Positions 1 to 12,987 of a stretch of 64,000 nucleotides of DNA are shown one piece after another. Position numbers and translations under genes: made by a program. The first letter of the stretch is position 1, and each line of letters starts with the position of its first letter. The stretch spans positions 58,163,852 to 58,227,851 of the forward strand of contig CM047815.1 of assembly GCA_026214975.1 (NCBI GenBank), given 5' to 3'. The stretch comes from Gentiana macrophylla. Lineage: Eukaryota; Streptophyta; Magnoliopsida; Gentianales; Gentianaceae. The notes under the pieces were generated by a model, which was given only the letters and a program-made list of their open reading frames with translations, made no database searches and was not told the DNA's origin.

Positions 1-1317
1 CTCGAACAAGAAGGTTTTATTCGAGTTATTGACCGATAGAAGCTACAAGGAATCAGAGGTACAACCAGTCACTCAACATGCGACCTGGATGGATCCAATA
101 GCCCTTTACCTTAAGGACGGAATTCTACCATCCGACAAGGTACAAGCACGAAAAATCCGGCTTCAGTCAGCACGGTATGCCTTCTTCGACTCCATCCTTT
201 ATCGAAAGTCTTTTGTGGCGCCATGGTTAAGATGTGCATCAAAAGAATATGGTGAATACCTTCTCGAAGAAATTCACAGAGGGGCTTGTGGAAATCATTG
301 CGGGGCTAGGATGCTTGCCTGAAAATGCAAGCTAGCTGGGTACTTTTGGCCGTCGATGCAACAAGATGCGAACCGCCTGGTTTAGAGGTGTAGGACTTGT
401 CAAATCCATGATAATATCACCCATCAACAGGCCCAAGAAATGAACGTCATCTCGTTAGCTTGGCCTTTGGATCAATGAGGCGTCGACATAGTTGGACCCT
501 TACCCCAAGCTCTGGGTAACAGCAGATACGTGGTCGTCGCAGTGGTACTTCATGAAATGGGTCGAGGCCAAGGCTTTGACCGACATCAGAGCTTCGACCA
601 TCAAGAAATTCTTATGGGTCGATATTTTATGCAGGTATGGAATTCCCAAGGCTCTGATCTCAGACAATGGCACACAGTTCAAAGATCGAAAAGTTAGAGA
701 GTGGTGCAACGAATATCATATCAGTCAGCACATCACCTCGGTAGCTCACCATAAGCAAATGGTCAGGTCGAGCAGACAAATCGACAGATCAAGCTAGGGT
801 TGAAAAAGAGACTAGAAGCCGAAGGTCGAGACTGGGCAGTACAACTTCCGAGCATCCTATGGTCATATAGGACAACTCTAAATTCATCGACAGGGGAAAC
901 ACCTTTCTCTCTGGTCTATGGATGCGAAGCGGTAATTCCCGTAGAGATCGGTCTTCCCTCCCCTCGAGTTCTAGCGTATAATGTCGAAACCAACGATCCT
1001 GATCTTCGACAAGAAAAAGATAGCATTGAGGAGCGAAGAGAAATAGCTTCAGCTCGAATGACGAGATACAAACAGAAGATCTCACAGTATTAAAACTCAA
1101 GGGTCAAACACAAATACTTTAAAGTTGGAGATTTTGTCCTCAGGAAAAAAATGAGGCAAATCTACAGGAAGTGACTGGAAAGTTGGACCCGAATTGGGAA
1201 GGACCGTATCAGAACTTGAAGGTCCACCCTAAAGGATCCTACCAACTCGGACGAGCAGATGGAGCCACGGTTCCCCGACAGTGGCACGCCAATAATCTGA
1301 GGAAGTATTACGTTTAA
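1..1317 (+). pseudogene. gypsy integrase (C-terminal pol), frameshifted
   Basis: This encodes the integrase that would insert element cDNA into the genome. An H-H-C-C zinc-binding domain is readable around 270-410, with the histidines in a GNH-type motif and the cysteines near 390-400. The catalytic core follows: Asp in GVDIVGPLP (about 485), Asp in ISDNGTQF (about 658) and the Glu after the NGQ motif (about 770). A GD-VLR-type C-terminal module ends in QWHANNLRKYYV and a stop at 1315-1317. The longest open pieces are 29-322, 492-797 and 800-1093 in different frames, so several small indels and stops break the gene. RNase H and reverse transcriptase would lie to the left of the window. Confidence 0.85.
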
Positions 1318-1494
1318 TTAAACTTTATGTCGATTTGTTATTGTTTTTACATTTTTACGCTTTGTAATATGTCTATTTGACAATTTCATGAATGTTCTAA
1401 TAAACATGTCTTTCTCGAGATGCTCTTATGTTTGTTAGGATCTACAGCCTTAACATTACAAGTCTAATATGATATAAAATGTCAAAGGCAATGC

Positions 1495-1760
1495 AATTGA
1501 CTACGAGAAGGGAAATCCGCAAGTCGGACCCCTCAATATAGCCTAAAGCAAAACGAGCCTACAAGGCAAAGAATGCTAAGGCGAAGGGAGAGTTCCCAGA
1601 GTTGGACCAAACGCCCACAAAATCGACCAGCCAAAAAGCAAAATGAGCCTAATGGGCATAAAATGCTAAGGCAGAGGGACGGTTCGCAAAGTCGGACCAA
1701 ACGCCTAGAGAATCAACCTACCTATGGCAAAACTAGTCCGTGAGACAAAAAATGCTAAGG
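1495..1760 (+). repeat. three-copy ~90-bp tandem repeat in TatA
   Basis: The 10-mer AATGCTAAGG recurs at 1572, 1662 and 1751, and each unit also contains GCAAAA/GAGCCT and GTCGGACC-like blocks. The period is about 90 bp and the copies have diverged. Such repeats between pol and the 3' LTR are common in Tat-group elements. The rest of 1318-2214 is AT-rich and shows no gene. Confidence 0.75.
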
Positions 1761-2214
1761 TAACCAGGTCGATCTCAATTAAACTAGACTCACAAGTGCA
1801 ATAAGAACCAAAGGTTCATAATATACTTGGGGGCAACACGACATCAATAAGGCAAACAGAAAATAGGACCAGAGGCCCGACAAGCGAAAAGCTAAAAGAC
1901 ATCGAGATATTAAAGATAGACAATAAAAAAAAGAAGAAGAAAATATTACAAAAATCGAAGCAAAATCAATGCAAAGTAAGGTCAGGTCAATAAGACCAGC
2001 CAAAATTGGTCAAAGTATGATCAAAAAGATTATACAGAATAGTTCAAGTTACGCAGATAAAAGTTCAACAAAGGTAAAGATCAAAGAACAACGATCAAGA
2101 ATTGGCACCAGGAGTCGCCTCTATGGTAGCAGGGGTCGGCTCGACATTAGAAGACGACGGACCATATTTCCGAGCCAGAGATTCCCCTCACTGGAACTCT
2201 TCACTGTACTGGTC

Positions 2215-4272
2215 TTACAGCTTCTCCGACTTAGGGTTGTAGAATTGCGGCGCAGTAAGCTTGGACACGTCGAACTCGGGGTAAGCCTCCGAAGCCTGAT
2301 CCACCGCTAGTGTGAAGCCGCCCATCATAGCCGTGCGCATCAGCACGGTCAAGTCGTCGTCAAGCTCCTTCGACTTCCGAAACTCCAGGATTGCATCTCT
2401 CTTGGATGCCTCGACTTGTGAGGGAACTTTCTCCAGCTCGATCTTCAGAGCATCCCTCTCGGCCAAAGAAGCATTGTGCGCTGCCTGCAGCTTCTCGAAG
2501 TCCACCGCCAGATCGGCCATCTTTTTCTCCAGGACTTGCGAATCGCTTTGTGCCCTGGTCAGGTCGAGGGCAGATGTGGACAACTCGCCCTTCAAAAAAC
2601 TTTATCTCGGCATCCGCCTGCTTTTCATGAGTCTCCAATTGAGATTCTAATCCGGCTTTGGTGGTGCTCTTCTTGGCATTCTCATCGAGCAACTTACGAA
2701 TCTTCCTCTTCAGATCCTCTTCTGCCTCGACTAGCAGGGCCAATCTCTTAGCAGCCTCCTTGCCGAGATGGTTTGTCTGTCGAGAGAAAGAGGTACGTTG
2801 TTCAACAAAAATAAAGGATAGGCCATGATAAAAAGAGAAAAGAGAGAGCGACTTACCATGCGACATAACTTCCGAAGTGCGGAAGATAAAGACTTGTTCT
2901 CCATGGTTGCACACTCATCAGCAACCCGATTCATGTCAATATCGACTTCAGTAGAGGTTTCTCTAACTTTGGCCTTCTTAGCCTGTCTCTGTTGATCCCT
3001 CACCAGGTCGGGTAGGGTGGTTCTCTTCCTTGGTTGTGCCGCCGTTTCTACGACATTCCCACCGACAGCCGTTGTTATATCGACCAGGTCCTTGTCATCT
3101 TCGTCTCGTAACGAGCCATAGTAGACAAGTAAGCCACCAGAAGGCTGAGATTGGGTGGGGGAACGAACTGGGATAGCCGATTCGACACCAGCAGAAGCAA
3201 TCTCGATTTGGACAGAGCTCCCCCCTCCAGTACTAGGGGTTGTCCTCTTCTCGACAACTTGAGAGGAAGAAGCCGCCTGGCCCCCGAGCGGCGGAGCAAG
3301 CTGGCCCTACAGCTTGGGGACTTGGGTAGGGTCGGTGATGATCGAGAACTTTCCCACTGCAAAAAGAAAAGACAGGTTAATATCATCAATAACACCAAGT
3401 CACAGAACTCAAAAACAACAAAAATAAACAACAGAAAATGTCCTACAGTTCTCTTGGTCTACTGCGTGAAGATTCCCGTAGTGCATCGGCCCCGCTTCTT
3501 CCAGATTGGCCAGGCCATAGAGAAGGCTCAGATCTCGGGTGGCCACCTCGAAACCAAAACCGTCCATTGTACGGGCCTCGTGAGGGACTAGACCCTTCTC
3601 CAGTTTATCGGTCCTTTTGCCCCTCGACCTCCACTGCACGATGTAGGGGTTATCTAAGCCATGACGTAGGAAGAAGAATCGAGGTTTCTAGTCCCCGTGT
3701 GATGAAGGCCCTCGGGACACAAACTCATGTCGATTTGTCTTTCGTTGAAAGGTGTACCACAGCTTGTCTGGCATGCTTGTCATCTTGTAGTAGTATCGGA
3801 AGAGAGGGATCGAGAAGCAGACCCCGGCCACTCGACAAGCCAGTACAAACCCCATTAGAGTCCTGATAGCGTTGGGGACTAATTGAGAAACACTTATTTC
3901 ATAATGGTGTAGAATTGCTACGACGGCCGGGCATAGTGGAAATCTCAATCCACTAGAGAGTTGGGCCTCGTAGACTGAACAAAACCCTTCCGGAGGCTCG
4001 TCGGCGTATTGATGTTGGCCGGAAGGGATTTGGATTTCAAACTGGGGGCTAGACAGACCAAACTTTTGACGAATTTTGTCAATATCATCAGAAGAAAGGG
4101 CAGTGAGACAGCCTTTAGGACCCTTTCCCTCCATCCTAGTCACTAGTTTCTTAGGTTCTCTAAGGACACCGGAAAGTGGCTGGAGGGGATGATCAGGTTG
4201 AGCAGACTACGAAGCTTGACTGTTAGAAGGCGATTCACTACCCCTATTTGACTCTGTGGCACTACTAGACAT
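2215..4272 (-). pseudogene. antisense accessory gene of TatA, three predicted exons
   Basis: I read one gene from ATG at 4272 to a stop at 2215. Exon 1 (4272-3447) contains a segment around 4060-3800 with PPEGFCSVYEAQL and PNAIRTLMGFVLACR, which matches what I recall of the Pfam 'putative gypsy type transposon' domain. Predicted intron 1 is 3446-3358 (GTAGGA donor, TTTTGCAG acceptor). Exon 2 (3357-2857) is a low-complexity linker followed by a basic stretch. Predicted intron 2 is 2856-2777 (GTAAGT donor, CGACAG acceptor). Exon 3 is a long coiled coil rich in Lys, Glu and Leu, ending in PQFYNPKSEKL. Lesions are few: in-frame stops in exon 1 (near 4208 and 3689), one in exon 2, and a frameshift in a T-run near 2595. 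Its function is unknown. The fold resembles a structural or nucleic-acid-associated protein rather than an enzyme. Confidence 0.75.
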
Positions 4273-5164
4273 GAAGAAATGCAGAAAAAAAGAGGAAGGA
4301 TACAAGAAATATGCTTACTTGGAATTTGGAGTTTATGCAGCAAATGGGCGAAATGATTTCTTCTCTGGTTTATCTCCTCCTTTTTATGCTTGCAAGAATC
4401 TGAAAGTGATTTGAAAGGACGTGATTGAGAGGAGTTATAACCCTCTACAAATCACGAGAATCAAGGCAGTTATGTTATGGTTGATGGAAGACGAGGCGTT
4501 AGTGCACCATTACGTCATGCCACGACACTACAATCGGTTAGGGTTGCAGGTGGCAGGCTTTTTCCTACCCAAGCAATGGCCCAACTCGAAGACAATTTCA
4601 AATGGTAGATTTGACCTCGGAAGACGGGATTCGACTCTCTCAAGTCTATGGGGCTTATGACGATACAGGGTTTCACCCCTCCACGTGTCGCCTTCCAGTT
4701 GGTCTCTATGATATGAGTGTGAGTTAAGGTCTGAATGTCGATGCCCGGACTCGGGACTACGACGATCGACACCAAGTAGAGTAGGACAAGAGCCCCATCT
4801 CGACAACCGTAAGTCGGTTAATTCGAGATAAAGGACGGAGTCCACACTAGCTGCGAAGGCCCATCATCATCCTGATAACTTGGGCAAGGGGCAAGGCCCA
4901 TTAAGGTTAAGTGTGACATTTTCCTAAACCGACTTAATGTTAGGGTTAGGGTATACATTATCACTATAAATACCATGTTCCAGGAACTACATAAGGCTTG
5001 ATTCCTGGAGAATTACATGATACGTAGGCAATCTAAGATAAGCTCTTAGACTCAGCCGCAAATATCAAAATCTACAGCTCGTTCTTAAGGCATTAGGGTT
5101 TTGGGTATTCATCATTAGATTCAGCAAGGCCTGGTTTAATTAGGTGACATAATTTGCCATCGTC
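4273..5164 (+). repeat. TatA 3' LTR region, boundaries unresolved
   Basis: This stretch has no gene. It follows the start of the antisense gene and contains a TATA box (4964-4974) and the last sequence before CopA. A purine-rich run at 4283-4297 could be a polypurine tract, but I could not find a confident TG start. The LTR probably begins between 4300 and 4750. Confidence 0.45.
4964..4974 (+). promoter_or_regulatory. TATA box of TatA LTR
   Basis: CTATAAATACC sits in the sense orientation within the presumed LTR, as expected for an LTR promoter. The transcription start would be about 30 bp downstream. Confidence 0.5.
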
Positions 5165-5364
5165 ATACATCATATAGGACCAGCTGAGGGTTTACCCTGA
5201 CTTGTCCTAAATGTGTAACAAAAACATTATTTCCATTAGGTAATCCCATTGTATACCAGTTGAAGGCTTGGGATTACTTAACAGATCTAATGATCCTACA
5301 ATGTGATCTGCGGCACTAGAGTCCAAGATCCTTTGTAAATATCTTACTAAATTTAGATCATCTG
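5165..5364 (-). pseudogene. CopA copia aspartic protease fragment
   Basis: The minus strand reads ILDSSAADHIVG, a variant of the copia protease active site (usually LDSGAT/SDH), followed by the conserved downstream strand. The fragment continues the gag of CopA found at 14119-15132: CopB separates them, and the flanking five bases (ATCTG at 5360-5364, ATCTA at 14119-14123) look like its target duplication. The left end is cut by TatA. Confidence 0.7.
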
Positions 5365-7575
5365 TGTTAAGAAATCTACACTGGAACGCAGCGGAATTCA
5401 AAATTTATTTCCTTTAACCAGGATCGACTTTGTTTAAGCAACAAACATAAAATTTACTTGATCTAACAGATCGATGCTTTGACCGTCTAAGGAGAGCAGT
5501 GGTGCATGGAGCCGCCCAAGCGTTCGGCCTCTACCGCTAGTCCAAACGAACAACCCGCCGGAATCCACTATTGGATTGCTACTAGAAAAATCCGGTTGCT
5601 AGACCGGCCTTTCCTCTCTCCCTAAAACTCTCTAGAAAAGCTCTCTATTTTTCACAAGAAACTATTAGTCTCTTGGAATTGTGATGTATAAAAGAGCTAG
5701 TCAATCCCTCTCTTAAATAGTAGAGTGGCGCCCCCTTATTGTCCCAATCTGATTGGGAGAAGCTTCCTAGTAGATTGAGGAGAGAGAAAACTTTTTTCCT
5801 AATAAAATAAGGAAAATATATTTGATTGATTTATCTCATTAATATTCAATATCTTATATTAAATATTTTTCCAAGATATATATTGACATTATATCTCATA
5901 TTGATATATCTGACTCCCTCCGTTCCAAAATAACTGAGGCAATTGCCAAACTAATTTGTTCCTTTTTATGTGAGGCATTAAGATTTCCAACGCAGTATTT
6001 ATTGTGTTTTTCCTACCATTACCCTTATTTATTAAGCAGAGAGAAAATAAAACAACGTTGCATTAATTATACACTAAGGGTTGTTTAGTCATTTTGTCAT
6101 TCAAATTGAAGCATTAACTCACCTCTTTAATATGTGCGTTTTTGGCAACTGCATCTGTTATTATGGAACGGAGGGAGTACTAAATTACGATAAATCAATT
6201 TACACATGTGTGCAAATCTATATACATTAATATCTAATATTAATATACGGTAATATTATTAATTAAACTGCACAATCCAAGTGTATCTTATACACTAATA
6301 AGTTGTGCCCCATATAGCCTTTTATTGGCTTCCGGAATATTCTTAATTAATATAATGCTATGATTAATTAATTTGCAAAATACATGTGTATCAATATACA
6401 TATATATTTCGACCCACATATACATTATATGTATATTTAATTAATCAACATAAATAATACCTTGTATTATATTTATTCATAATAAATAAATACCACCATA
6501 TTAATTTACCACTATAACACTTTATAGTCGAGATAAACCTTCCTTATTTGGTTATCACTATAACCACATTTTAATCCGGCTAGATGTTCTTATGTGCGTG
6601 ACCTGATAGGCTTCCAAATATGTTGGCCGTAGGCACAATGTGCAATTACGAAAATGCCCTTCATACCTAAAGCTCACGGAATAACGTCTAGCAACACACC
6701 GTGACCCCCAATCATCGAAAGAGTCGAATGCATTGACTACTACCTTTCATGTGTAACAGTTACCATGTAAATAGAATCCTATCACTGTATTAATATCCAT
6801 ACGGTCGTACGTCGAGTGTCAAACATCAACAACCATATCTTATAATCTGGATATCCTACTCTCTCGAAGTAACATATTACTTCCACTTTGCAAAGACTTT
6901 CGAGAATAAGACATTCCTTATAAGAAGGCCATTTCGGATATTCACCCCTACTAATAGGGTACGCGATTTCCGGACGAACAACATTAATCCTACGCATTCT
7001 TCAGTATCACACCCAATCACTACCGCATGATCGCCCCATGGCTAGGGGAAACCTCAATAGTGTCAAAGTATGACAATCCACACCGTGATGTAATGAAGAC
7101 TCCGGTCTCAGGATAATTACACAACCTCCACATAGTGCGACACTTAATAAAGTAAGTGGGTCTGGCTAACGTACGCATTCTCTAATACACGTCCACGTAC
7201 AATCCAAGTGACTCTACACTTTGATAGACGAGATCTATCCATACCTTCAATAAAATAGATGACATCTAATACGTAGTCTAATTGTACTATCAATGTCCCA
7301 TTTGATAGCACACACGACTAAAGACATTCAAGTATTAAACCTTTTAAAGTGAGTCGAGATCTCATAAACCATAATCATAATAATGGTTTCTCTTTCACAG
7401 TTTGACACTAGGGACGTTATCGTATATACAATCACAAATTGGTTCATATAAATGAACAGAATATATAATAACAGTAAGCCATTTATTATATGTATAAACA
7501 TAAATAAATAGTAGATATGACCTGACCCGGTTGGATCTAGTCCAACCCGATTGGGTTTAGGACACTATTTCAACA
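5365..7575 (-). repeat. CopB 3' LTR (2.2 kb, contains a MITE)
   Basis: It starts TGTTAAGAAATC and ends TTTCAACA. It is about 1.08 kb longer than its partner at 12988-14118, which has lost the middle (roughly the equivalent of 5905-7005). Part of the extra length is the Stowaway at 5914-6177. Small open frames here are not genes. Confidence 0.85.
5914..6177. mobile_element. Stowaway-like MITE
   Basis: The terminal inverted repeats are CTCCCTCCGTTCC on the left and GGAACGGAGGGAG on the right. The right flank is TA and the left GA, so the TA target duplication has one mutation. Length is 264 bp and it has no coding capacity. Stowaway elements are moved by mariner-type transposases supplied elsewhere. 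A related copy lies at 45396-45654 in the opposite orientation. Confidence 0.85.
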
Positions 7576-10500
7576 ATCTCCCACTTGGCCTAAAACCAAT
7601 CACTCGTACTTACAAGTCCAAGTTGAAACACAAGAATCTCATGCAATACTTGCAACCAGCCCTAAGCATGAATGGATCACTATCCGTGGGGACTCAGACT
7701 ATCTTCATATCATGCTCCAAATGACCAAGTCAAAGGGAACCGCCTCAACACACACATGAATCTCTGACGAGACCCTGGTCCTTGTTCCAAGAAATGAATC
7801 CACTACTATATCAGCTATATAGTAAAGGTGGAAGAACCGTACAAGGTTCAGGAATGAACCTTTTAAATCCATGTACTGCTCCCGCTGCGCCTCTAAGGCA
7901 TATATTGTGTTTTGGCCCAGTTGTATAATCTCTAGTGATTTCTAGCTAAGAACATTTCTAGCTCATTGTATCACTTAATCAAAGTGACTGCAAACCCAGA
8001 CCGTAGCTCCCACTATCTTCATAAGTTTCAGGGTGCCTGTCTATATTTCTACGTTTATTTGATTCCAAGTTTCAACACTTATGATGGATATTCCAAGTTT
8101 CAACACTTATGGCCACCAGAATCACTTTCATACCTACTCATGACTCTTCATGAGGTATGAATATTTGGTTTAACTCACAACACTTATGATGGATCCTATT
8201 GCAGAAGCAAAGGGAACCTTTCATAAGTATCATCTTTCACCTTATCATCAGGGCTGACGTCCTGTCATAGATAGATCCCAAAAATACCGGCCAGCAGTAT
8301 CTTCTACCATGATCTATGCTAAACTCTTTTAGCATCTCATCTATGTGGGTGAACTATGACAATCAAGCAGTATCCAAATCTATCACTATAGATTCTTATT
8401 TCTAAAATAAGAGCTGCAACCTTCAAGAGCTTTTGAAAAATCCTTAAATTACCAAACATTAATTGACTGTGACATGGGGTGTTGACTACTAGAAGGATAT
8501 CTAATACTTTGCTCGAAAACTGTTGCACTCCCACTAACCTTTCTGCACATTAGGCATATCTTTACCCTTCATCAAATCAGACTCCTTTGATTCTCAAAGC
8601 AAAGAACTCATACAGAGAAACTTGTTTGAGTTCATATCTCTTAAGCTTGCACATCATGTTATCGTTTACAAACATCAATCCTTTGGCCTAATGTTTTGAA
8701 CACTATCATATAGCCATGATACGTGGCTACAACAAGCAATATCTGAATAGATTTAAGCACAACCGGTAGCATAAAGGTAATAACAAGGTTTTAGCCTCGT
8801 AGCCCTTTAGCCATCAACTTAGCTTAATGGTAACCGTATTACCATCCATGTCAGTCTTTCATAAAGACAAGCTACACCTTTTAGGGACATTCCTTCTGGT
8901 AAGACATACTAGGTTCATAACCCGGTTGTCACACATGGAATCCGCTTCTGATATTGTGGCTCCTAGCCATATCTCTTAATATTGCCTTTCAAGCATTCCT
9001 TTATAATTCGTGAGATCTTCATTCTTCAAGACGAACATACCAGTAGCCTTTTTGGGCCTGTGGTCATCTACAGACTCATAAAGTGCTTGTGTGCACTGAG
9101 TAGTGTCCTACACCTCATCGCTATGTGGCGCCTTCTTATGTTCCAATGGTTGAATATCTCTTTGTGGTTCTCAACTCCTTTTGAGATCTCAATTTACTCC
9201 CACTATTTCTTTTGCAATAAACACTTCCTCTAGAAGACAGCTTGTTTAGAGACAAACATTTTTGCTCCGCAGGTAAGTAAATGATATCTAGCGTACTTGC
9301 AAGAATATCCCACAAAGTTGCATATGTCATGCTAGGCTCCAAGCCTTTCAGATACTGCCTGCTTGCTAGAAGCACGACAACTCTAAATCATCGGTTAAGA
9401 TGGATTACATGTCATCGTCTTCCATATCCGATATTGAATTCATTCAACCTTTATTCTTTGGAACTTGGTCAAGTATATGTGTTGTATATCCCGAAACAGG
9501 TAAGGGATACTTCGCATGGCTTACGTCACACCTTTATCATATAAAGTGTTGTTTCCATTTTAGGAACACGATCTAATTGCGTATCCCAAAGATGGTATCC
9601 TTCAAGGGAGAATCTGATTCTATTTCAGACAGCTTCTGAAACACCCTTTAGGTATTAATTACTTCAATCCAATTGAAGATTAATTCCTAGGAGGATCATC
9701 AATCTCATATTCGTGCTAGCTCGAACTTATCAGGATTTCCGAATTGTTGTACTTCACCAAGTATATTCAACTATTTCTAAAAATAGTCATAGAGATTAAT
9801 AAAAAATATTTGTGGTATTAATTGTCATAAGCCAACAATCATCGGTATGTTTAGGCTTTAGACAAATTTCTAGATTTTATAACCTTTTCATAAAAGGGTA
9901 TTTTAGTCATCTTCAGATAAGATACGTATTACCTACATGATTCATAATCATATGGTTCAGACATCATCAAAATGACATCTGATCACACGATTCTATCAAG
10001 GATAACAACCATACAAATATTTAGCAGAGACTATGTCTAGATCAACCACAAAATATCAAGGATAACAACCATACAAATATTTAGCAGAGATTTCATAACC
10101 TATATCAACTATATAGTGACACCAATCTAGTATGTTAGATTCAGTGACCGTTCAACTTTATCGGAACAACATTTATTCTTTAAAATTGAATATGTCTACT
10201 AAATCCTAACAAACAACTAAACTTGTGTTCTTCATAAGAACCGGAACGCAATAACATTTATTTAGCTCTATTGTCAGTTTACCAGACTCAGAATACAAAA
10301 CCGAAAATGTTGCAACGTTTTCTTCACTTTCGTATCTTTGTGTTTCCGTATTTTAATCTTTCTAATTTAATCATACCTATAAGATATCATATATCTTAGA
10401 GTCGACTTTGAACTTAGATAGATTTATCTCAACACACTTGCCTAGAATAGAAACTTCAATAAGTTCGCTATTTAAAGCACATGCCCTAACTTTCCTTTTA

Positions 10501-12987
10501 ATCCCTTAAGCACTCGTAAATTTTTCTTAGTTTTAGTCTTCATAAGACTTAAGGAAAATCACAAGAGCTATGTCTTCAATTTTCTTTCATTGGATTTTCT
10601 TTCATAAAGAAAATCCAATGTTTATTATATAGTTTATTTGGCTTTTGAATCATATTCAAAACATTAACTATTTAATTAACCTTCAAGCAATGATTAAAGA
10701 AATAAGTCGATACTTAAATATTCTTACAATTTTGAAAACATCCTTTCCTAAATTTGATGTGGTCATTCTTATCCAACGTTTGAATTAATTGTCATCGTAT
10801 GACATAATGATCATATTGGATCGTATCCAATGCATGATTAATTTGTTGAAACTTATTTCAAGTGATTTAATCTTATCATGAGCTTCCGTTCTCATTAATA
10901 ATTAAAGTCTTGGATCACTCCATCAAATATGTAGTCACCTCGTCTTAACTACTATTACCGGGTTGCTCGTGTCATTGCTTATTTTAAAAGGGATTAAAGT
11001 TACTTAACCATACTTGAGAACGTTTCTCAAAAGGTATATGTCATAATTGGGTTTTACTAATCGAAAGTAAAAATATAGAAATAAAAGCTTGCTAAAAAAC
11101 TAAAACTTAAAATAAAGATAAAAGAGTGTTGTTGTTTATACATGCAAAATAAAAAATGGTCTTATGATTTATAATTTTGCTCCCACTAGTCAACTACTCC
11201 CAATTGAATTCAAGAATCTTTCAAAAATTCTTTAGTAGCCAAGATCCCATTAAACTACCGCGACCCCCTGCTTTGGCTGGTGGGCCGAAAATAGTCTAAT
11301 AGGTAGACAACTCTTTGTCAATCGTATCTTATACGACGCTTGTTGTTTGACTAGTCAACTCTTTGACAATTTTCATCTTATGAAATAGTCAAACCCTTGC
11401 CTCTAAAATCCAAACGACCCCGCTTTGGCTGGTGGCCGAGAGAATTCTTAGTCAAGTCATAACCCTAATATTCGTGAGATCTTATTCGATCATATCTCGA
11501 TAATGACGATATACCCGAGGCAGGTCAACCCCCTGCTTTGGCTGATGAGATGGATCCGAACAAGAGCTCTTCACCGTTATTATAATATGGAGAGGCAATA
11601 TTTCGACTTGATTTTTGTTGTGGAAGTATTATGTAAATTAATTCACTTAATTAATTTCTAATTACTATCTCAACATATATATATCTATCTCCATAGACAT
11701 ACATCCTACACATTAATGTAGATCGTGCCTAGTCATGCATCTATCGTATCATATAAAATAAATACAAGCACAAAATAAATAAATGCGTAAAGTAACCGGT
11801 ATGATCATGGACTTTTCCTAGGTGCGGTTTCGAATACAAACTGACGAAACCGCGGGTCACAATCTAAGGGTAGCTGCAACCGCCAATAGGATATTTAATA
11901 CGCCATCTCCAATGTGATCTTTATTCTTCTTTCTTTGATCTCCGTCTTCTGCTCCATTCTTGTTACATAAAATCTATCTAATAAATTTATACACCCGCCG
12001 CACACGGGGGAGTTTACGGGAATGGGATAAATGCAGAAAGTAAACTACGTCACGTTCTTCATAACGGCCTAGGAAAATTTTCAAACCAACAAAAAAAATC
12101 ATACACATCTATCCTATTGGTCGAGTCCATGATCAATCGGAGTCCATATAATCATATTATATCTACACATTTAATTCATACAATAATATCTTATGAAAAA
12201 GTCAAATTAAATTTAACTACTTGCGTCTTAATTAATTGATTAACGTTTAATCAATCAAATAATTTTATCCAATCAATTAACTAATTAACATTTAATTAAT
12301 TAAATGATTTTAATCGAAATAAAATTAACAGTTAATTTTAAACGATTTCAATTTTAATTTTAATTAATTAGAACTATTCTAAAAATAAATCAAAATTAGG
12401 TTTCTTTAGTTTCTTTCCTTTTGATTCGTAATCAAAATGGATGTCTTTGGTTTCCAAAACCAAAATTCATCTACCCTGGAATTTTCCAAAAGAAAAATTT
12501 TGAAAAGGGCCTAGGCTTAGGTTTTTTTCCAAATCAAATATTTGGAAAAGGTCTAGGCCTATTCCAAACAAAATTTGGAAAGACCTAGATTATTTAAAGG
12601 CAAATCATATTACCAAATAATGCCATGTGGCATCCCATGGTCATGGTCCAAACTATTTGAACCATAAGTTAGCCACATGACACCAACTAAATAAAGAGAT
12701 ATCAATCACAACTATGAACCATATTGAATTCAAAATACACAAAACAAGAACGGGGACCACCGCATCATGCCAGCACCCGGCAGCCCGGAGGCCGCCGCCG
12801 CCGGCGATCACACGTTGGTGGTGCCGCAGCCGATCGGCCGAGCACCACCACGGAAGACCCTTTTTATTCGTGTATCTTTTGTGAATAAAAAATCTTTCAT
12901 CTTATAATTACGTGATTTAAACGATAAAATTAACTACGCAAATTAACATGCTTATTGTTTATGCTCTCGCTCTCGCTCCGATACCAC
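7576..12987 (-). pseudogene. CopB internal region with scraps of pol and a conserved leader
   Basis: No long reading frame survives. Reading leftward, 12987-11100 is a leader homologous to the CopH leader (56690-58585), including shared blocks such as CCTAGGTGCGGTTTCG and a GC-rich patch (12757-12860 here, 58385-58470 in CopH). At DNA level 8800-8900 resembles the start of the CopH reverse transcriptase (about 54100-54200) and 8330-8420 resembles CopH 53540-53640, so pol was once present. Local duplications include a 37-bp repeat at about 9987 and 10050, and a 20-bp repeat at 8066 and 8093. The purine tract by the left LTR is at 7576-7590. Confidence 0.65.
12975..12986 (-). other. CopB primer binding site
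   Basis: The minus strand reads TGGTATCGGAGC directly inside the right LTR. This is one base from the usual copia site complementary to initiator tRNA-Met (TGGTATCAGAGC). It fixes the element on the minus strand. Confidence 0.85.

Larger units (their letters stand above)
1..5160 (+). mobile_element. TatA: 3' part of a Ty3/gypsy (Tat-like) retrotransposon
   Basis: The order is integrase, non-coding region with tandem repeats, antisense accessory gene, then an LTR-like promoter region. This is the order known for plant Tat-group gypsy elements such as Retand and Grande, which carry an extra antisense gene before the 3' LTR. The 5' part lies outside the window. The right boundary is placed near 5160 because opposite-strand copia protease sequence (CopA) is readable from about 5165. 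I could not fix the LTR start or a TSD. Confidence 0.75.

Noticed and set aside
4938..4951. TTAGGGTTAGGG, resembling telomere repeats
   Set aside because: Only two units, and of a common sequence near plant promoters. There is no array.
7576..12987. CopB first considered a LARD (an element that never had coding sequence)
   Set aside because: Patches at 8330-8420 and 8800-8900 resemble CopH reverse transcriptase DNA, so it is a decayed autonomous element.
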